Assembly (NCBI GenBank): GCA_945897725.1
Contig: CAMDFR010000004.1
Coordinates: 62,001-126,000, forward strand
Direction: 5' to 3'
Source of the DNA: Chitinophaga pinensis
GTDB taxonomy: Bacteria > Bacteroidota > Bacteroidia > Chitinophagales > CAMDFR01
DNA: 64,000 nucleotides
Below the pieces are notes generated by a model, which did no database searches, was not told the origin of the DNA, and saw only the letters and a program-made list of their open reading frames with translations. Of this stretch, positions 33,990-42,716 are shown in pieces (position 1 is the first letter of the stretch; every line of letters starts with the position of its first letter). The translations under genes and the position numbers were made by a program.

Positions 33990-35324
33990 TTGATACGGTT
34001 CTATCAAATACTCTACTTAAATGAGCGACTTTTTATAGTGGCCGGAGGAATGGTTTGTCTATTCATCCTATCTTTTATTTTTCCATTGTTGTTTATCCTC
34101 AGCAAATTATTTCTTTTTGTTTTCATTCTCATAGTTTTCATGGATATATGGTTTCTTTTCAAAGGAAAAAGTCAAATCGTCGCTAGGAGAATATTACCTG
34201 AAAAGCTTTCTAATGGGGATTTAAATGAGATTCAAATTTATATAGAAAATCATTATCCATTCCGATGCGCAATAAAGGTAATCGATGAGATTCCTATTCA
34301 ATTTCAAGATCGAAAAACATCTTTCAAACTCACACTAGAAAGTAAGGAAACGAAAAAAATAAGCTATCGCTTGCGGCCTCTAAAACGCGGTGAATATGTA
34401 TTTGGAGAGCTGCATGCATACACGTCTGGAATCTTTGGATTGGTGGCCATTCAATCCAGTTTTGAAAAGGGTACAATGGTTCCTGTCTATCCATCCTATT
34501 TAGCGATGTATAAATATGAACTCTTGGCAATATCCAATTATTTGACAGAATATGGAATTAAAAAAGTAAGACGCATTGGGCATAGTATGGAATTTGAGCA
34601 GATTAAAAATTATGTTCGAGGAGATGATTACCGAACTGTAAACTGGAAGGCTTCTGCAAGAAGAGGCGAGCTTATGGTGAATCATTATAGCGACGAAAAA
34701 TCACAGCAAGTCTATAGTATTATTGATAAAGGAAGACTCATGAAGATGCCATTTAACGGTTTAAGTTTGCTAGATTATGCTATCAATACCTCGTTAGTCA
34801 TTTCTAATATTGCGATTAAAAAAGAAGATAAAACGGGATTGATCACCTTCGCTGAAAACATAGATACTTTCTTATTGGCGGATAAAAAAAATGGTCAAAT
34901 GTTTCGCATACAAGAAGCCCTCTATCGACAACAAACATTATATAAAGAGAGTGATTTCCAAATGCTTCATGCACAATTGAAACGTAGATTGAATCAACGT
35001 TCTTTATTGATTTTGTATACTAATTTTGAATCACTCATTTCCATGAACCGGCAAAAGAATTATTTGGCTGCCATTGCCCAGCATCATGTATTGCTAATCG
35101 TCTTTTTTGAAAATACAGAGCTAAAGCAAAATACTGAAAAGCTTGCAACGAACACTGAAGAAATTTATATACAAACAGTGATAGAAAAATTTGCTTACGA
35201 AAAAAAGCAAATCATAGAGGAATTAAGAAGGATAGGGGTATATAGCGTTTTAACAGCTCCCGATAAGCTGACCATCAATACCATTAATAAATATCTTGAG
35301 TTGAAAGCGATGGGTACTATTTAA
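33990..35324 (+). CDS. DUF58-domain protein (MoxR partner)
   Basis: The 444-residue protein starts at TTG 33990, two bases after the MoxR stop. Two membrane helices open it (LFIVAGGMVCLFILSFIFPLLFIL and the following one). The DUF58 signature YVRGDDYRTVNWKASARRGE...MVNHYSDEKSQQVY is complete, and a VWA-like fold follows. It is probably activated by the MoxR ATPase at the inner membrane. Its 3' end overlaps the convergent glycosyltransferase gene by 8 bases. Confidence 0.92.
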   Translation: MIRFYQILYLNERLFIVAGGMVCLFILSFIFPLLFILSKLFLFVFILIVFMDIWFLFKGKSQIVARRILPEKLSNGDLNEIQIYIENHYPFRCAIKVIDEIPIQFQDRKTSFKLTLESKETKKISYRLRPLKRGEYVFGELHAYTSGIFGLVAIQSSFEKGTMVPVYPSYLAMYKYELLAISNYLTEYGIKKVRRIGHSMEFEQIKNYVRGDDYRTVNWKASARRGELMVNHYSDEKSQQVYSIIDKGRLMKMPFNGLSLLDYAINTSLVISNIAIKKEDKTGLITFAENIDTFLLADKKNGQMFRIQEALYRQQTLYKESDFQMLHAQLKRRLNQRSLLILYTNFESLISMNRQKNYLAAIAQHHVLLIVFFENTELKQNTEKLATNTEEIYIQTVIEKFAYEKKQIIEELRRIGVYSVLTAPDKLTINTINKYLELKAMGTI

Positions 35325-36348
35325 GAAGTATCTTCATGTGCTCCTCCATGGATAAACTAAAGGCTAGGGCTTTGATTTCATCTTCCTTTAGAGACGTCTT
35401 TTGAAATCCCAAAAGCTGATCAAACCATGCTTTTTTATTTCCAGATTCAATGACTTTTCCAATATTCTTTGAAACAATTTCTTTGGCCCCAACATGATCG
35501 GAAACCATTACAAATGTTCCGCAAGCGAGAGACTCCGATACGATTTGTCCGAAGGGCTCATAAATAGAAGGATGTAGGGTACAATCAACAGCAGCATATA
35601 ATTCATGGGGTTCTTTTACAAAACCTACATGATGGACATTAGGAGTCGTACTTCTGAATGCAGAACCAGCTACATAAAGGTGTTTGTCTTTCATTTCATC
35701 CTTAGAAAATAAATCCAATAGCAAATCAAGTCCTTTCCTTTTGTGGCTAGTCGACACAAAAAGAAAATTTGTTTTTGTAGCATCTATATTGAACTTTTTT
35801 TGATATGCTGTTCTATTATTTCTGACCTCTAAATGGAAGACTTTTGTGTTTAATGGAGGGAATAACACTATTACTTTATCGGCAGCTACATGACAATACT
35901 GTACCATTTCATCTTTAACCATTTGAGAACATGCATAGATTTGTTTGGTAAGTTTGAAAGCTTTATTATCCATATAAAGTTGAATCCAATCACTGGGACT
36001 TCTCCACCATTTTTTTTGTCCCTTCAAGTAACCAATATGAGTGCTTGGAGCAATCAATCGTTGCTGTCCCCATGTCCGTTCAAGCGAAAGAGAATAATCA
36101 AAATCTTGTTGCTTTAGATAAGTATACAACCAATTACTAAAGAGCAAATGACGAAACTGTCGAGGGTATCTACTTAGATCATGTTTCACCACCTGAACCC
36201 CAGGTGGCAGTTGAATATCATCTAGTATTTTTGAAGTAATAATACATACTTGGTCACCTCTTTCTAAGAAGTAATTCATATAATTGAAAAGGCGTGTTTC
36301 CAATCCACCCTTATGCATCATTCTTCTATGTATCAGTGCTACTTTCAA
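35317..36348 (-). CDS. Glycosyltransferase family 4 protein
   Basis: The 343-residue protein has the GT-B fold. The N-terminal acceptor half starts ALIHRRMMHKGGLETRLFNY, a form close to WaaG-type lipopolysaccharide glycosyltransferases. The C-terminal donor half contains FVSTSHKRKGLDLLLD and the E-x7-E motif PSIYEPFGQIVSESLACG. It starts at TTG 36348. Its product is likely a lipopolysaccharide or other surface glycan, though no linked glycan genes are present. Its promoter, with a palindrome around it, overlaps the stop of the exonuclease gene. Confidence 0.87.
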   Translation of the reverse strand: MKVALIHRRMMHKGGLETRLFNYMNYFLERGDQVCIITSKILDDIQLPPGVQVVKHDLSRYPRQFRHLLFSNWLYTYLKQQDFDYSLSLERTWGQQRLIAPSTHIGYLKGQKKWWRSPSDWIQLYMDNKAFKLTKQIYACSQMVKDEMVQYCHVAADKVIVLFPPLNTKVFHLEVRNNRTAYQKKFNIDATKTNFLFVSTSHKRKGLDLLLDLFSKDEMKDKHLYVAGSAFRSTTPNVHHVGFVKEPHELYAAVDCTLHPSIYEPFGQIVSESLACGTFVMVSDHVGAKEIVSKNIGKVIESGNKKAWFDQLLGFQKTSLKEDEIKALAFSLSMEEHMKILLK

Positions 36349-36368
36349 TAATTCATTTGATTTGACGC

Positions 36369-36376
36369 CAAACTTA
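36369..36376 (-). promoter_or_regulatory. -7 element (TAAGTTTG on the minus strand) inside a palindrome, before the glycosyltransferase gene
   Basis: The element is flanked by TTTGACG (36361-36367) and CGTCAAA (36377-36383), a 7-bp inverted repeat spanning 23 bp. The TTG start at 36348 is 21 bases downstream. This arrangement suits an operator. Confidence 0.5.
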
Positions 36377-37093
36377 CGTCAAAAAAGTTACTTCTGTTTC
36401 TTCTAACACGCTTAAATTATTGAATCGCAAAAGTAATTGTGCAGTGGTTAAGACATCTTTTTGGCAATAGGTAGCAATCCTTTCTAAATCATTTTCTTGC
36501 CAATATACTCTTGCCACATCTTTGCCGTCGATATCATCTTTAGGAGTTGGAATATTAAACAAGGCAGCCAATAATTTGAGTGAGGTATAACTTTTATAGT
36601 CACCAAATTTCCATAACTGTAAGGTGTCGATATATCGAGTTTCCCATGGCTTTTTACCACTTTGATCTAGTATCTTGGGAAGTTCAATACCGTTGATCAG
36701 CATTCGTCTGCATAAATAAGGGATATCAAATTCTTTGACATTATGTCCACAAATGGTATGCTTAAGTCCATTGAAGTTTTTTTTGAGTAGATCAGCAAAT
36801 TCTCTCAGCACTTCTACCTCATTATTAGAAGAGAAAGATTTTACTCGAAAATTTCTTTGTTTTTTATCGAGAAAAAAGAAGCCTGCAGAAATGCATATTA
36901 TTTTTCCAAATTCAGCATAGATACCTGCTTTGCTTTCAAAACTTTTTTCAGCATCTTCTGGAAGGTCTCTAAATAACTGATGTTTGTCTTGCCAAAGTTT
37001 TTGAAATACCTCTGGTAATTCTTTATAGGACTTGGCAATGGGGACTGTCTCAATATCTATGAATAAGATATTCTCAAAATCTTTTTGTGTCAT
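36374..37093 (-). CDS. Predicted 3'-5' exonuclease (PolB-like, DEDDy)
   Basis: The 239-residue protein shows the three exonuclease motifs: FIDIETVP (Asp and Glu of Exo I), CGHNVKEFDIPYLCRRM (Exo II) and YCQKDVLTTAQLLLRF (Exo III with the Tyr-x3-Asp pattern). This places it with the stand-alone DNA polymerase B-type proofreading domains that are frequent in Bacteroidota. It should degrade DNA or RNA ends with two metal ions. Its exact substrate is unknown. It is upstream of the glycosyltransferase, which has its own promoter. Confidence 0.88.
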   Translation of the reverse strand: MTQKDFENILFIDIETVPIAKSYKELPEVFQKLWQDKHQLFRDLPEDAEKSFESKAGIYAEFGKIICISAGFFFLDKKQRNFRVKSFSSNNEVEVLREFADLLKKNFNGLKHTICGHNVKEFDIPYLCRRMLINGIELPKILDQSGKKPWETRYIDTLQLWKFGDYKSYTSLKLLAALFNIPTPKDDIDGKDVARVYWQENDLERIATYCQKDVLTTAQLLLRFNNLSVLEETEVTFLT

Positions 37094-37185
37094 TTTCGTT
37101 TGTTTAGGTTAAGGTAAAACGGTTATTAACAACTTTTAGGTAATAAGTTGCTATGTAAAAATAGCTAAAAATGCAATTATATACA

Positions 37186-37193
37186 TAATTTTG
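37186..37193 (+). promoter_or_regulatory. Bacteroidete -7 element (TAATTTTG) before the coiled-coil protein gene
   Basis: An exact TAnnTTTG match 45 bases before the ATG at 37238. Confidence 0.55.
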
Positions 37194-37237
37194 CGTTAGG
37201 ATTATAATAGAAACTCCAACCACTAAATTCAAAAATT

Positions 37238-38170
37238 ATGTCAGAAGAACAATCAAAAGGTAACAATACCAATAAAATTCTTATTGCTATTTGTATTCTA
37301 CTTGCACTCGGTTGTGCATTTTTTGCATACAAAACTTTCAATCCAAAAAACTCCGTAGAATATATCACCTTGTTGGATCAAAAACAAAATCTGGATACGG
37401 ACTATCAAACTACATTAAAAACATTGGATGAAAGTAAGTCTCAGCTGGCTGCCTTACAAGGCCAAAATGAAGACATGGACAAAATGTTGGCAGAAAGAGA
37501 AACCGCTTTGAATAATTTGAAAGCGCAGTATGAAACACTTAACAAAAAAGCGAATAAGACGAGTGCTGATAAATCAAAGATGCAGGCGATCATTGATGAA
37601 CTTCAATCTCAAAACAAATCGTATCTGGAGCAAATTCAAAAGTTAGCTGAAGAGAAAAAAATTCTGATTGAAGAAAACACAAAGTTGAGCACTGATTTAA
37701 CTTCAGAAAAAGAAACAACAAAAAAGTTGACAACAGACAAAACGTACCTTCAAGGAAAATTTGAATTGGGTAAGTTACTAAAAACACAAAATATCATTGC
37801 AGTAGGCGTGAAGGCGAAGTCAGGTGGAAAGGAAATTGAGACCAATAAAATTAATAAATTGGATAAAATTAAAGTTTGTTTTGAAACAGGTGACAATAAA
37901 GTATTGGATCCAGGTAATGTTACTTTATATCTTCGTTTAATCAATCCACAAGGAAATACAATTGTTCAAGAGTCAATGGGCTCAGGCATTATTAAATTGT
38001 CTGATGGTACAGATGCTCAATTCACTAAATCGGTAGACTTTGCTTTTCAAGGTGCGAGTAAGAAAATGTGTATCTATTGGTCGCAAAATATTTATACTGA
38101 AGGAAAATACAAAGCAGAGGTTTATCAAAGCGGCTACAAAATTGGTGAAACTAGTTTTGATTTGAAATAA
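37238..38170 (+). CDS. Membrane-anchored coiled-coil protein with a beta domain
   Basis: The 310-residue protein has a short basic N terminus, then one membrane helix (ILIAICILLALGCAFFAY, residues about 13-31). About 140 residues of coiled coil rich in Glu/Lys/Leu/Gln follow (residues about 40-185). A C-terminal beta domain (FELGKLLKTQNIIAVGVKAKSGG to the end) contains two cysteines. The coiled coil should lie outside the membrane and hold the beta domain away from it. I do not recognise the beta domain beyond having seen similar bacteroidete hypothetical proteins. It is a single-gene unit with its own promoter and terminator. Confidence 0.75.
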   Translation: MSEEQSKGNNTNKILIAICILLALGCAFFAYKTFNPKNSVEYITLLDQKQNLDTDYQTTLKTLDESKSQLAALQGQNEDMDKMLAERETALNNLKAQYETLNKKANKTSADKSKMQAIIDELQSQNKSYLEQIQKLAEEKKILIEENTKLSTDLTSEKETTKKLTTDKTYLQGKFELGKLLKTQNIIAVGVKAKSGGKEIETNKINKLDKIKVCFETGDNKVLDPGNVTLYLRLINPQGNTIVQESMGSGIIKLSDGTDAQFTKSVDFAFQGASKKMCIYWSQNIYTEGKYKAEVYQSGYKIGETSFDLK

Positions 38171-38190
38171 GTTCCTATCTGATAAAAATC

Positions 38191-38221
38191 AAAAGGGTGA
38201 GATGATGTCTCACCCTTTTTT
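38191..38221 (+). terminator. Rho-independent terminator after the coiled-coil protein gene
   Basis: GGGTGAGA and TCTCACCC pair over 8 bp with a 5-base loop, flanked by AAAA and followed by TTTTTT. Confidence 0.92.
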
Positions 38222-38236
38222 ATGGAAGATATCTTG

Positions 38237-38244
38237 TATATTTG
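38237..38244 (+). promoter_or_regulatory. Bacteroidete -7 element (TATATTTG) before the penicillin acylase-family gene
   Basis: An exact TAnnTTTG match, 35 bases before the ATG at 38279. Confidence 0.55.
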
Positions 38245-38278
38245 GTAGCGATTAATACAATAAGTCTCCCTTTATTTT

Positions 38279-40717
38279 ATGAAATACTTTAAAGCTATTT
38301 TTAGTCTACTGTTACTCCTTACTTTAATTAGTTTATTAAGTATTCAATTGGGTAAACTTCCCCCACTTGGTAATTTTGTTTCTCCTTTTACCGGCTTCTG
38401 GCAAAATGCAGAAAACACTACACAAGTCAAGAATGAAAGTATGCATATTCCTGGTCTAAGAGCAAAGGTGGAGATAGTATATGACGAACATATGATCCCT
38501 CATATTTTTGCTCAAAATGAACATGATTTGTACCTAGCTCAAGGCTATGTGACTGCTAAATTTCGACTATGGCAGATGGAAATCCAAACAAGATCAGCTG
38601 GTGGCCGTCTGACTGAGCTGGTGGGTGAAAAAGCCCTTGAAGCAGACCGCTACGCAAGACGAACAGGCATGGTATATGGTGCAGAAAATTTGTTGAAAAG
38701 GATGAAGCAATATCCCGCTGCCAATGAACTCCTACTTGCATATGCATCAGGAATCAATGCTTACATCTCAAGCCTTAATAATGCAAGTCTTCCATTTGAA
38801 TATAAATTACTGAATTATAAACCTGAAAAATGGACGCCCTTACAAACGGGTTTGCTGCTCAAAAAAATGGCGGAAAACCTTACTGCTATGGAGCATGATA
38901 TCGAGTATAGCAATGCTAAAGATGTTTTTGGAGTCGATGCCGTTGAACTAATTTATCGTGATTATTGGGGCGAGCAGGACCCTATTATTCCTGTGGGAAC
39001 ATTATTTAAAATTAATAGTCAGGTCGCATCAAATACAGTTCTCTCGATGATTGACGCCGCCATGGCCAAAGAAAATGCTAGCTCTACAAAAGCACCATAT
39101 ACCTTTTTGGATGAGCACACTGAAAGCGACTATATGCTTGGAAGCAATAACTGGGCAGTCTCTGGAACAAAAACAAAAAGTGGACGACCAATTTTATGCA
39201 ATGATCCACATTTAAAACTAAGCCTCCCAAGCATCTGGTTTCAAATCCATCTAGTATGCCCAGAATATAATGTTTGTGGCGCTAGTCTGCCAGGAGCCCC
39301 AGGTGTGATCAGTGGCTTTAACGACAATATTGCTTGGGGGGTGACCAATGCAGGTCGTGACGTAAGAGACTGGTATCAGATAGTTTTTAAAGATAGTAAG
39401 CAAGATGAGTATTTGTTAGATGAACATTGGATGCCCGTCAAAAAGAGAATAGAAAAATTTGTTTTAAAAGGGGGTAGGGTGCTCTATGATACCGTATGTT
39501 ATACCCATCAAGGACCAGTAGTTTATGATAAAAATTTTAATCAAAATAATCGAACGAATCTTGCACTCAGATGGACAGCGCATGACGAAAGCGAAGAGAT
39601 GATTACTTTCAATAAATTGAATAAGGCAAAAAATATTGCTGATTATTTTGAAGCAATTAGCCACTATTCGTGCCCTGCACAAAACTTTGTTTTTGCTAGC
39701 AAAAACGGAGATATAGCTATTCAACAACAAGGTAAGTTTCCAATCGAACAGAAGGATCAAGCCATGTATATTCAGGATGGCAGCTCTAGCAAGAATGATC
39801 TATTAACTTTTGTGCCATTCGCCGATAACCCGCATATGGTAAATCCAATTAGAGGATTTGTTAGCAGTGCCAATCAGCATCCTACCGATACCACCTATCC
39901 TTATCCTTATGGCGGTGTTTTTGAGTATTTCAGAAATAGGAGAATCAACGAATATCTTTCCAAAGTAAAAGATGCCTCTATTACAGATATGGAACAATTG
40001 CAACAAGATAACTTTAACCTGTTTGCAAAAGAAGTTTTACCAACAATGCTTGATATCATAAAGGGGGAGAAAAGAAATTCGGAAGAAGAAAAAATCTATT
40101 TGTCTCTTTCGAAATGGAGTTTCTATAATAATGCAGGACTAATTGAACCAGCTTATTTTGAAATATGGAAGGATACCTTCAAGTCCTTATTGTGGGACGA
40201 GATGTATCAAAGTAAAATTCCGATGCGAATACCTGATAATATCACAACATTACACTTTATTAAAGAACATTTAATTAGTAATTTTTGTGATGTCATATCT
40301 ACTCCTAAAAAAGAAACTTTGATTGATGTCTTATCCCTTAGTTTTAAGAATGCCTGCCAAAAAATAGAAGCATCAAACTTGACCAATTGGAGTAATTATA
40401 AATCGACTACTATTGGCTATCTATTACCCAATATGCCTTCTTTTAGTAGGGAAAATGTATCAACTGGAGGCAATAAAGAAATTGTCAATGCAATTTCAAA
40501 ATATAATGGACCAAGCTGGCGAATGATCGTGGAGATGACAGATCAAATACATGCGGAAGCTATTTATCCTGCAGGACAAAGTGGTAATCCGGGCTCTAAA
40601 TATTATGATGATATGATTTCAGATTGGGCAGCAGGAAAATACTATGAAGTATGGCATTCCTCCAATATCGATGAAATAAAAAAGCATAGTACTTTTACAA
40701 TACAATTAGAACCATAA
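38279..40717 (+). CDS. Penicillin acylase-family Ntn hydrolase
   Basis: The 812-residue precursor has a membrane-like signal (FSLLLLLTLISLLSIQLG), an alpha-chain region (residues about 55-240), a spacer, and a beta chain. The beta chain starts at the nucleophile Ser289 in the motif YMLGSNNWAVSG. Autocatalytic cleavage before that Ser is expected. Other family marks are GYVTAKFRLWQMEI early and GFNDNIAWGVTNAGRDV in the beta chain. Physiological substrates are probably N-acyl compounds such as acyl-homoserine lactones or acylated peptides, not penicillin. It has its own promoter and is followed 7 bases later by a small membrane gene. Confidence 0.93.
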   Translation: MKYFKAIFSLLLLLTLISLLSIQLGKLPPLGNFVSPFTGFWQNAENTTQVKNESMHIPGLRAKVEIVYDEHMIPHIFAQNEHDLYLAQGYVTAKFRLWQMEIQTRSAGGRLTELVGEKALEADRYARRTGMVYGAENLLKRMKQYPAANELLLAYASGINAYISSLNNASLPFEYKLLNYKPEKWTPLQTGLLLKKMAENLTAMEHDIEYSNAKDVFGVDAVELIYRDYWGEQDPIIPVGTLFKINSQVASNTVLSMIDAAMAKENASSTKAPYTFLDEHTESDYMLGSNNWAVSGTKTKSGRPILCNDPHLKLSLPSIWFQIHLVCPEYNVCGASLPGAPGVISGFNDNIAWGVTNAGRDVRDWYQIVFKDSKQDEYLLDEHWMPVKKRIEKFVLKGGRVLYDTVCYTHQGPVVYDKNFNQNNRTNLALRWTAHDESEEMITFNKLNKAKNIADYFEAISHYSCPAQNFVFASKNGDIAIQQQGKFPIEQKDQAMYIQDGSSSKNDLLTFVPFADNPHMVNPIRGFVSSANQHPTDTTYPYPYGGVFEYFRNRRINEYLSKVKDASITDMEQLQQDNFNLFAKEVLPTMLDIIKGEKRNSEEEKIYLSLSKWSFYNNAGLIEPAYFEIWKDTFKSLLWDEMYQSKIPMRIPDNITTLHFIKEHLISNFCDVISTPKKETLIDVLSLSFKNACQKIEASNLTNWSNYKSTTIGYLLPNMPSFSRENVSTGGNKEIVNAISKYNGPSWRMIVEMTDQIHAEAIYPAGQSGNPGSKYYDDMISDWAAGKYYEVWHSSNIDEIKKHSTFTIQLEP

Positions 40718-40724
40718 CTCTTCT

Positions 40725-41078
40725 ATGAAAAGGAAAATACTCGTTTTGTTGTGTATGTTTTTTGGCAGTTTAGCCATCAGTCTGATAGTACCCATTTGGT
40801 GGGTATTTGCACCTGTTCTTTTTGTTTTTGGTTGTTTTCTTCCACGAGAGAAGAGCAGTTCGTTTATCATTGGCTTTATTTCTATTTTTATCTTGTGGTT
40901 TATATGTTGCTTTACCATGGATCAACAAAATGAGATGATTCTATCACATCGAGTGATTCAACTTTTTCATCTTCCTAATTCATTGATATTAGTTGTTGTA
41001 ACATCTATTGTTGGCGGAATCATTGGCGGATTGGCGTCTTGGGCCGGGAACTTATGTGGAAGTATTTATGTTAAATAA
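40725..41078 (+). CDS. Small multi-pass membrane protein of unknown function
   Basis: The 117-residue protein is mostly hydrophobic, with about four membrane helices and a short charged loop after the third (MDQQNEMILSHRV). The last helix contains the glycine-rich SIVGGIIGGLASWAGNLCG. There is no recognisable family. It begins 7 bases after the acylase gene and is probably cotranscribed with it. Confidence 0.65.
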   Translation: MKRKILVLLCMFFGSLAISLIVPIWWVFAPVLFVFGCFLPREKSSSFIIGFISIFILWFICCFTMDQQNEMILSHRVIQLFHLPNSLILVVVTSIVGGIIGGLASWAGNLCGSIYVK

Positions 41079-41121
41079 AAGACAATTATGTCCTTTTTTT
41101 TGTTCATGACATTTTCTATGT

Positions 41122-41129
41122 TATCTTTG
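41122..41129 (+). promoter_or_regulatory. Bacteroidete -7 element (TATCTTTG) before the haem c lipoprotein cluster
   Basis: An exact TAnnTTTG match, 24 bases before the ATG at 41153. Confidence 0.6.
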
Positions 41130-41152
41130 ACAAGTCAATAAAATAATATTTC

Positions 41153-41848
41153 ATGAAAAAATCAATCAGTTTTTTCTTCTTATGTTTGGTTCTTGTTGTT
41201 GCATGTAAGCATATGCCACCACTTATACCAACCGACCCAACAAATCCACCAGTTGGTGGAGGTCCTTGCGATCCAGATACAGTGTATTTTCAAAATGACA
41301 TTCTGCCTATATTTCAAACAAACTGTGCCAAAAGTGGTTGTCATAATGCGGCTAGTCATATTGAAGGAATTATCTTAACAGACTATAATAATATTGTTTC
41401 AACTGGTGAAATTGTTGGTGGTCGTCCAAATAGTGGTAAGATTTATGAGTCTATCATTTCTAGCAGTTCTTCTGACATTATGCCTCCTCCACCAGATGCA
41501 CCTCTCACGGCAGACCAAATTGCAAAAATTTTAAAATGGATCAATCAAGGCGCTAAGAATAATTACTGTGATGCAGGTTGTGATACTGTGAATGTGAAAT
41601 ATTCAACTCAAGTTAAATCCTTATTATCTAGTAAATGCACTGGTTGTCACAATACAGCATCTGCTGGTGGTGGAATTAATTTGGATAATTATGGAGGCGC
41701 ATCAACGGTAGCATTGAATGGAAGACTTATTGGCTCAGTTGCTCACACCACTGGATACATTCCAATGCCACAAGGAGGCACTAAGTTGAGTGACTGTGAG
41801 ATAAAAATATTTCAACTTTGGATCAATGATGGAGCACCTAACAATTAA
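41153..41848 (+). CDS. Lipoprotein with two cytochrome c-like domains
   Basis: The 231-residue protein has a lipoprotein signal with lipobox LVVAC (lipidated Cys18). Two similar domains follow. The first has an unusual haem motif with four residues between cysteines, CAKSGCH, and a possible distal Met in IMPPPP. The second has a standard CTGCH and Met in IPMPQGG. Such domains (DILPIFQxNCA...GCH) are found in bacteroidete and planctomycete outer-layer cytochromes. It heads a cluster with a second such lipoprotein 8 bases away. Haem attachment is inferred from the motif only. Confidence 0.82.
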   Translation: MKKSISFFFLCLVLVVACKHMPPLIPTDPTNPPVGGGPCDPDTVYFQNDILPIFQTNCAKSGCHNAASHIEGIILTDYNNIVSTGEIVGGRPNSGKIYESIISSSSSDIMPPPPDAPLTADQIAKILKWINQGAKNNYCDAGCDTVNVKYSTQVKSLLSSKCTGCHNTASAGGGINLDNYGGASTVALNGRLIGSVAHTTGYIPMPQGGTKLSDCEIKIFQLWINDGAPNN

Positions 41849-41856
41849 TTATTAGT

Positions 41857-42225
41857 ATGAAAAAAATAGCACTATTTACAATCTTAGTATACGTACTTAT
41901 GTCTTCACAATCTTGTTATTATGACAAGGAGGAAGAGTTATATCCTCTAGTCGTTTGTGATACTTCAGCTGTAACATTTTCAAACGATATCTTACCTATC
42001 ATGAATGCAAGTTGTAATGGTTGTCATAGCACTGCATCGGCATTAGGTGGTATTGTATTGGATAATTATGGAAGTGTGAACACGCAAGCTCTCAGTGGAA
42101 ATTTATATAACAGCGTGGCTCAAATTAACGGCGTTTCTCCAATGCCTAAAGGTGGTACAAAACTGGACAACTGCAAGATTAACAAAATTAGAATTTGGAT
42201 AGCGGCAGGAGCACTCAACAATTAA
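41857..42225 (+). CDS. Lipoprotein with one cytochrome c-like domain
   Basis: The 122-residue protein has a likely lipobox ending at Cys20 (MSSQSC) and one domain with haem motif CNGCH and a Met in VSPMPKGG. Its domain is clearly a duplicate of the second domain of the preceding protein: CHxTASAxGGI-LDNYG and MP-GGTKL--C recur in order. It should be membrane-anchored in the periplasm or on the outer membrane. It lies 9 bases before the OB-fold gene. Confidence 0.8.
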   Translation: MKKIALFTILVYVLMSSQSCYYDKEEELYPLVVCDTSAVTFSNDILPIMNASCNGCHSTASALGGIVLDNYGSVNTQALSGNLYNSVAQINGVSPMPKGGTKLDNCKINKIRIWIAAGALNN

Positions 42226-42234
42226 TTTATAAGA

Positions 42235-42657
42235 ATGAAAAATAATATTAAAATTATTTTAGCGGTTATTTTGGTCATTGGACTTGGTGCAGGATACTAC
42301 GGCTACAAGGAGTTTAATAGGGAACACAAAGACACTTCTTCCCTAACAGTCAATGAAAAAATCGATGCTATCGCTTTAGTGAATGCCTTTGAAGCAGATG
42401 AATCAGCCGCAAATACAAAGTTTTTGAACAAAGTCATTCAGGTAACAGGTAAGCTTCAAAGCGCAGAAAAAGATAAGGATGGTATCATAACAGTTTATCT
42501 AGAAAGCGAATCAATGATGTCGACTGTCAGTTGTCAACTTGAAAAAGGTAAAAATTATACCTTAGAATCCTTTACCAAGGGAAATTCAATTACAATCACC
42601 GGCTTGTGCAGTGGATATTTGACAGATGTTGTATTAATGCGTTGTGTGGTAAATTAG
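42235..42657 (+). CDS. OB-fold (tRNA_anti-like) exported protein
   Basis: The 140-residue protein has an N-terminal hydrophobic segment (IILAVILVIGLGAGYYGY) that can act as an anchor or signal. A small domain with the OB-fold pattern of the tRNA_anti-like family follows: DESAANTKFLNKVIQVTGKL ... YLTDVVLMRCVV. Two cysteines (VSCQLE, GLCSGY) may pair. It lies in the haem c lipoprotein cluster and ends about 60 bases before the YceI gene. Ligand and role are unknown. Confidence 0.78.
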   Translation: MKNNIKIILAVILVIGLGAGYYGYKEFNREHKDTSSLTVNEKIDAIALVNAFEADESAANTKFLNKVIQVTGKLQSAEKDKDGIITVYLESESMMSTVSCQLEKGKNYTLESFTKGNSITITGLCSGYLTDVVLMRCVVN

Positions 42658-42716
42658 TTTGGCATATCCTTTGACTATTATTAAAGCATCATATTTTAAA
42701 ATTAAAAATAACTAAA

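Noticed and set aside
38279-40717. Penicillin acylase as a beta-lactam resistance gene
   Set aside because: The family name is historical; there is no context for resistance, and natural substrates are probably N-acyl compounds.
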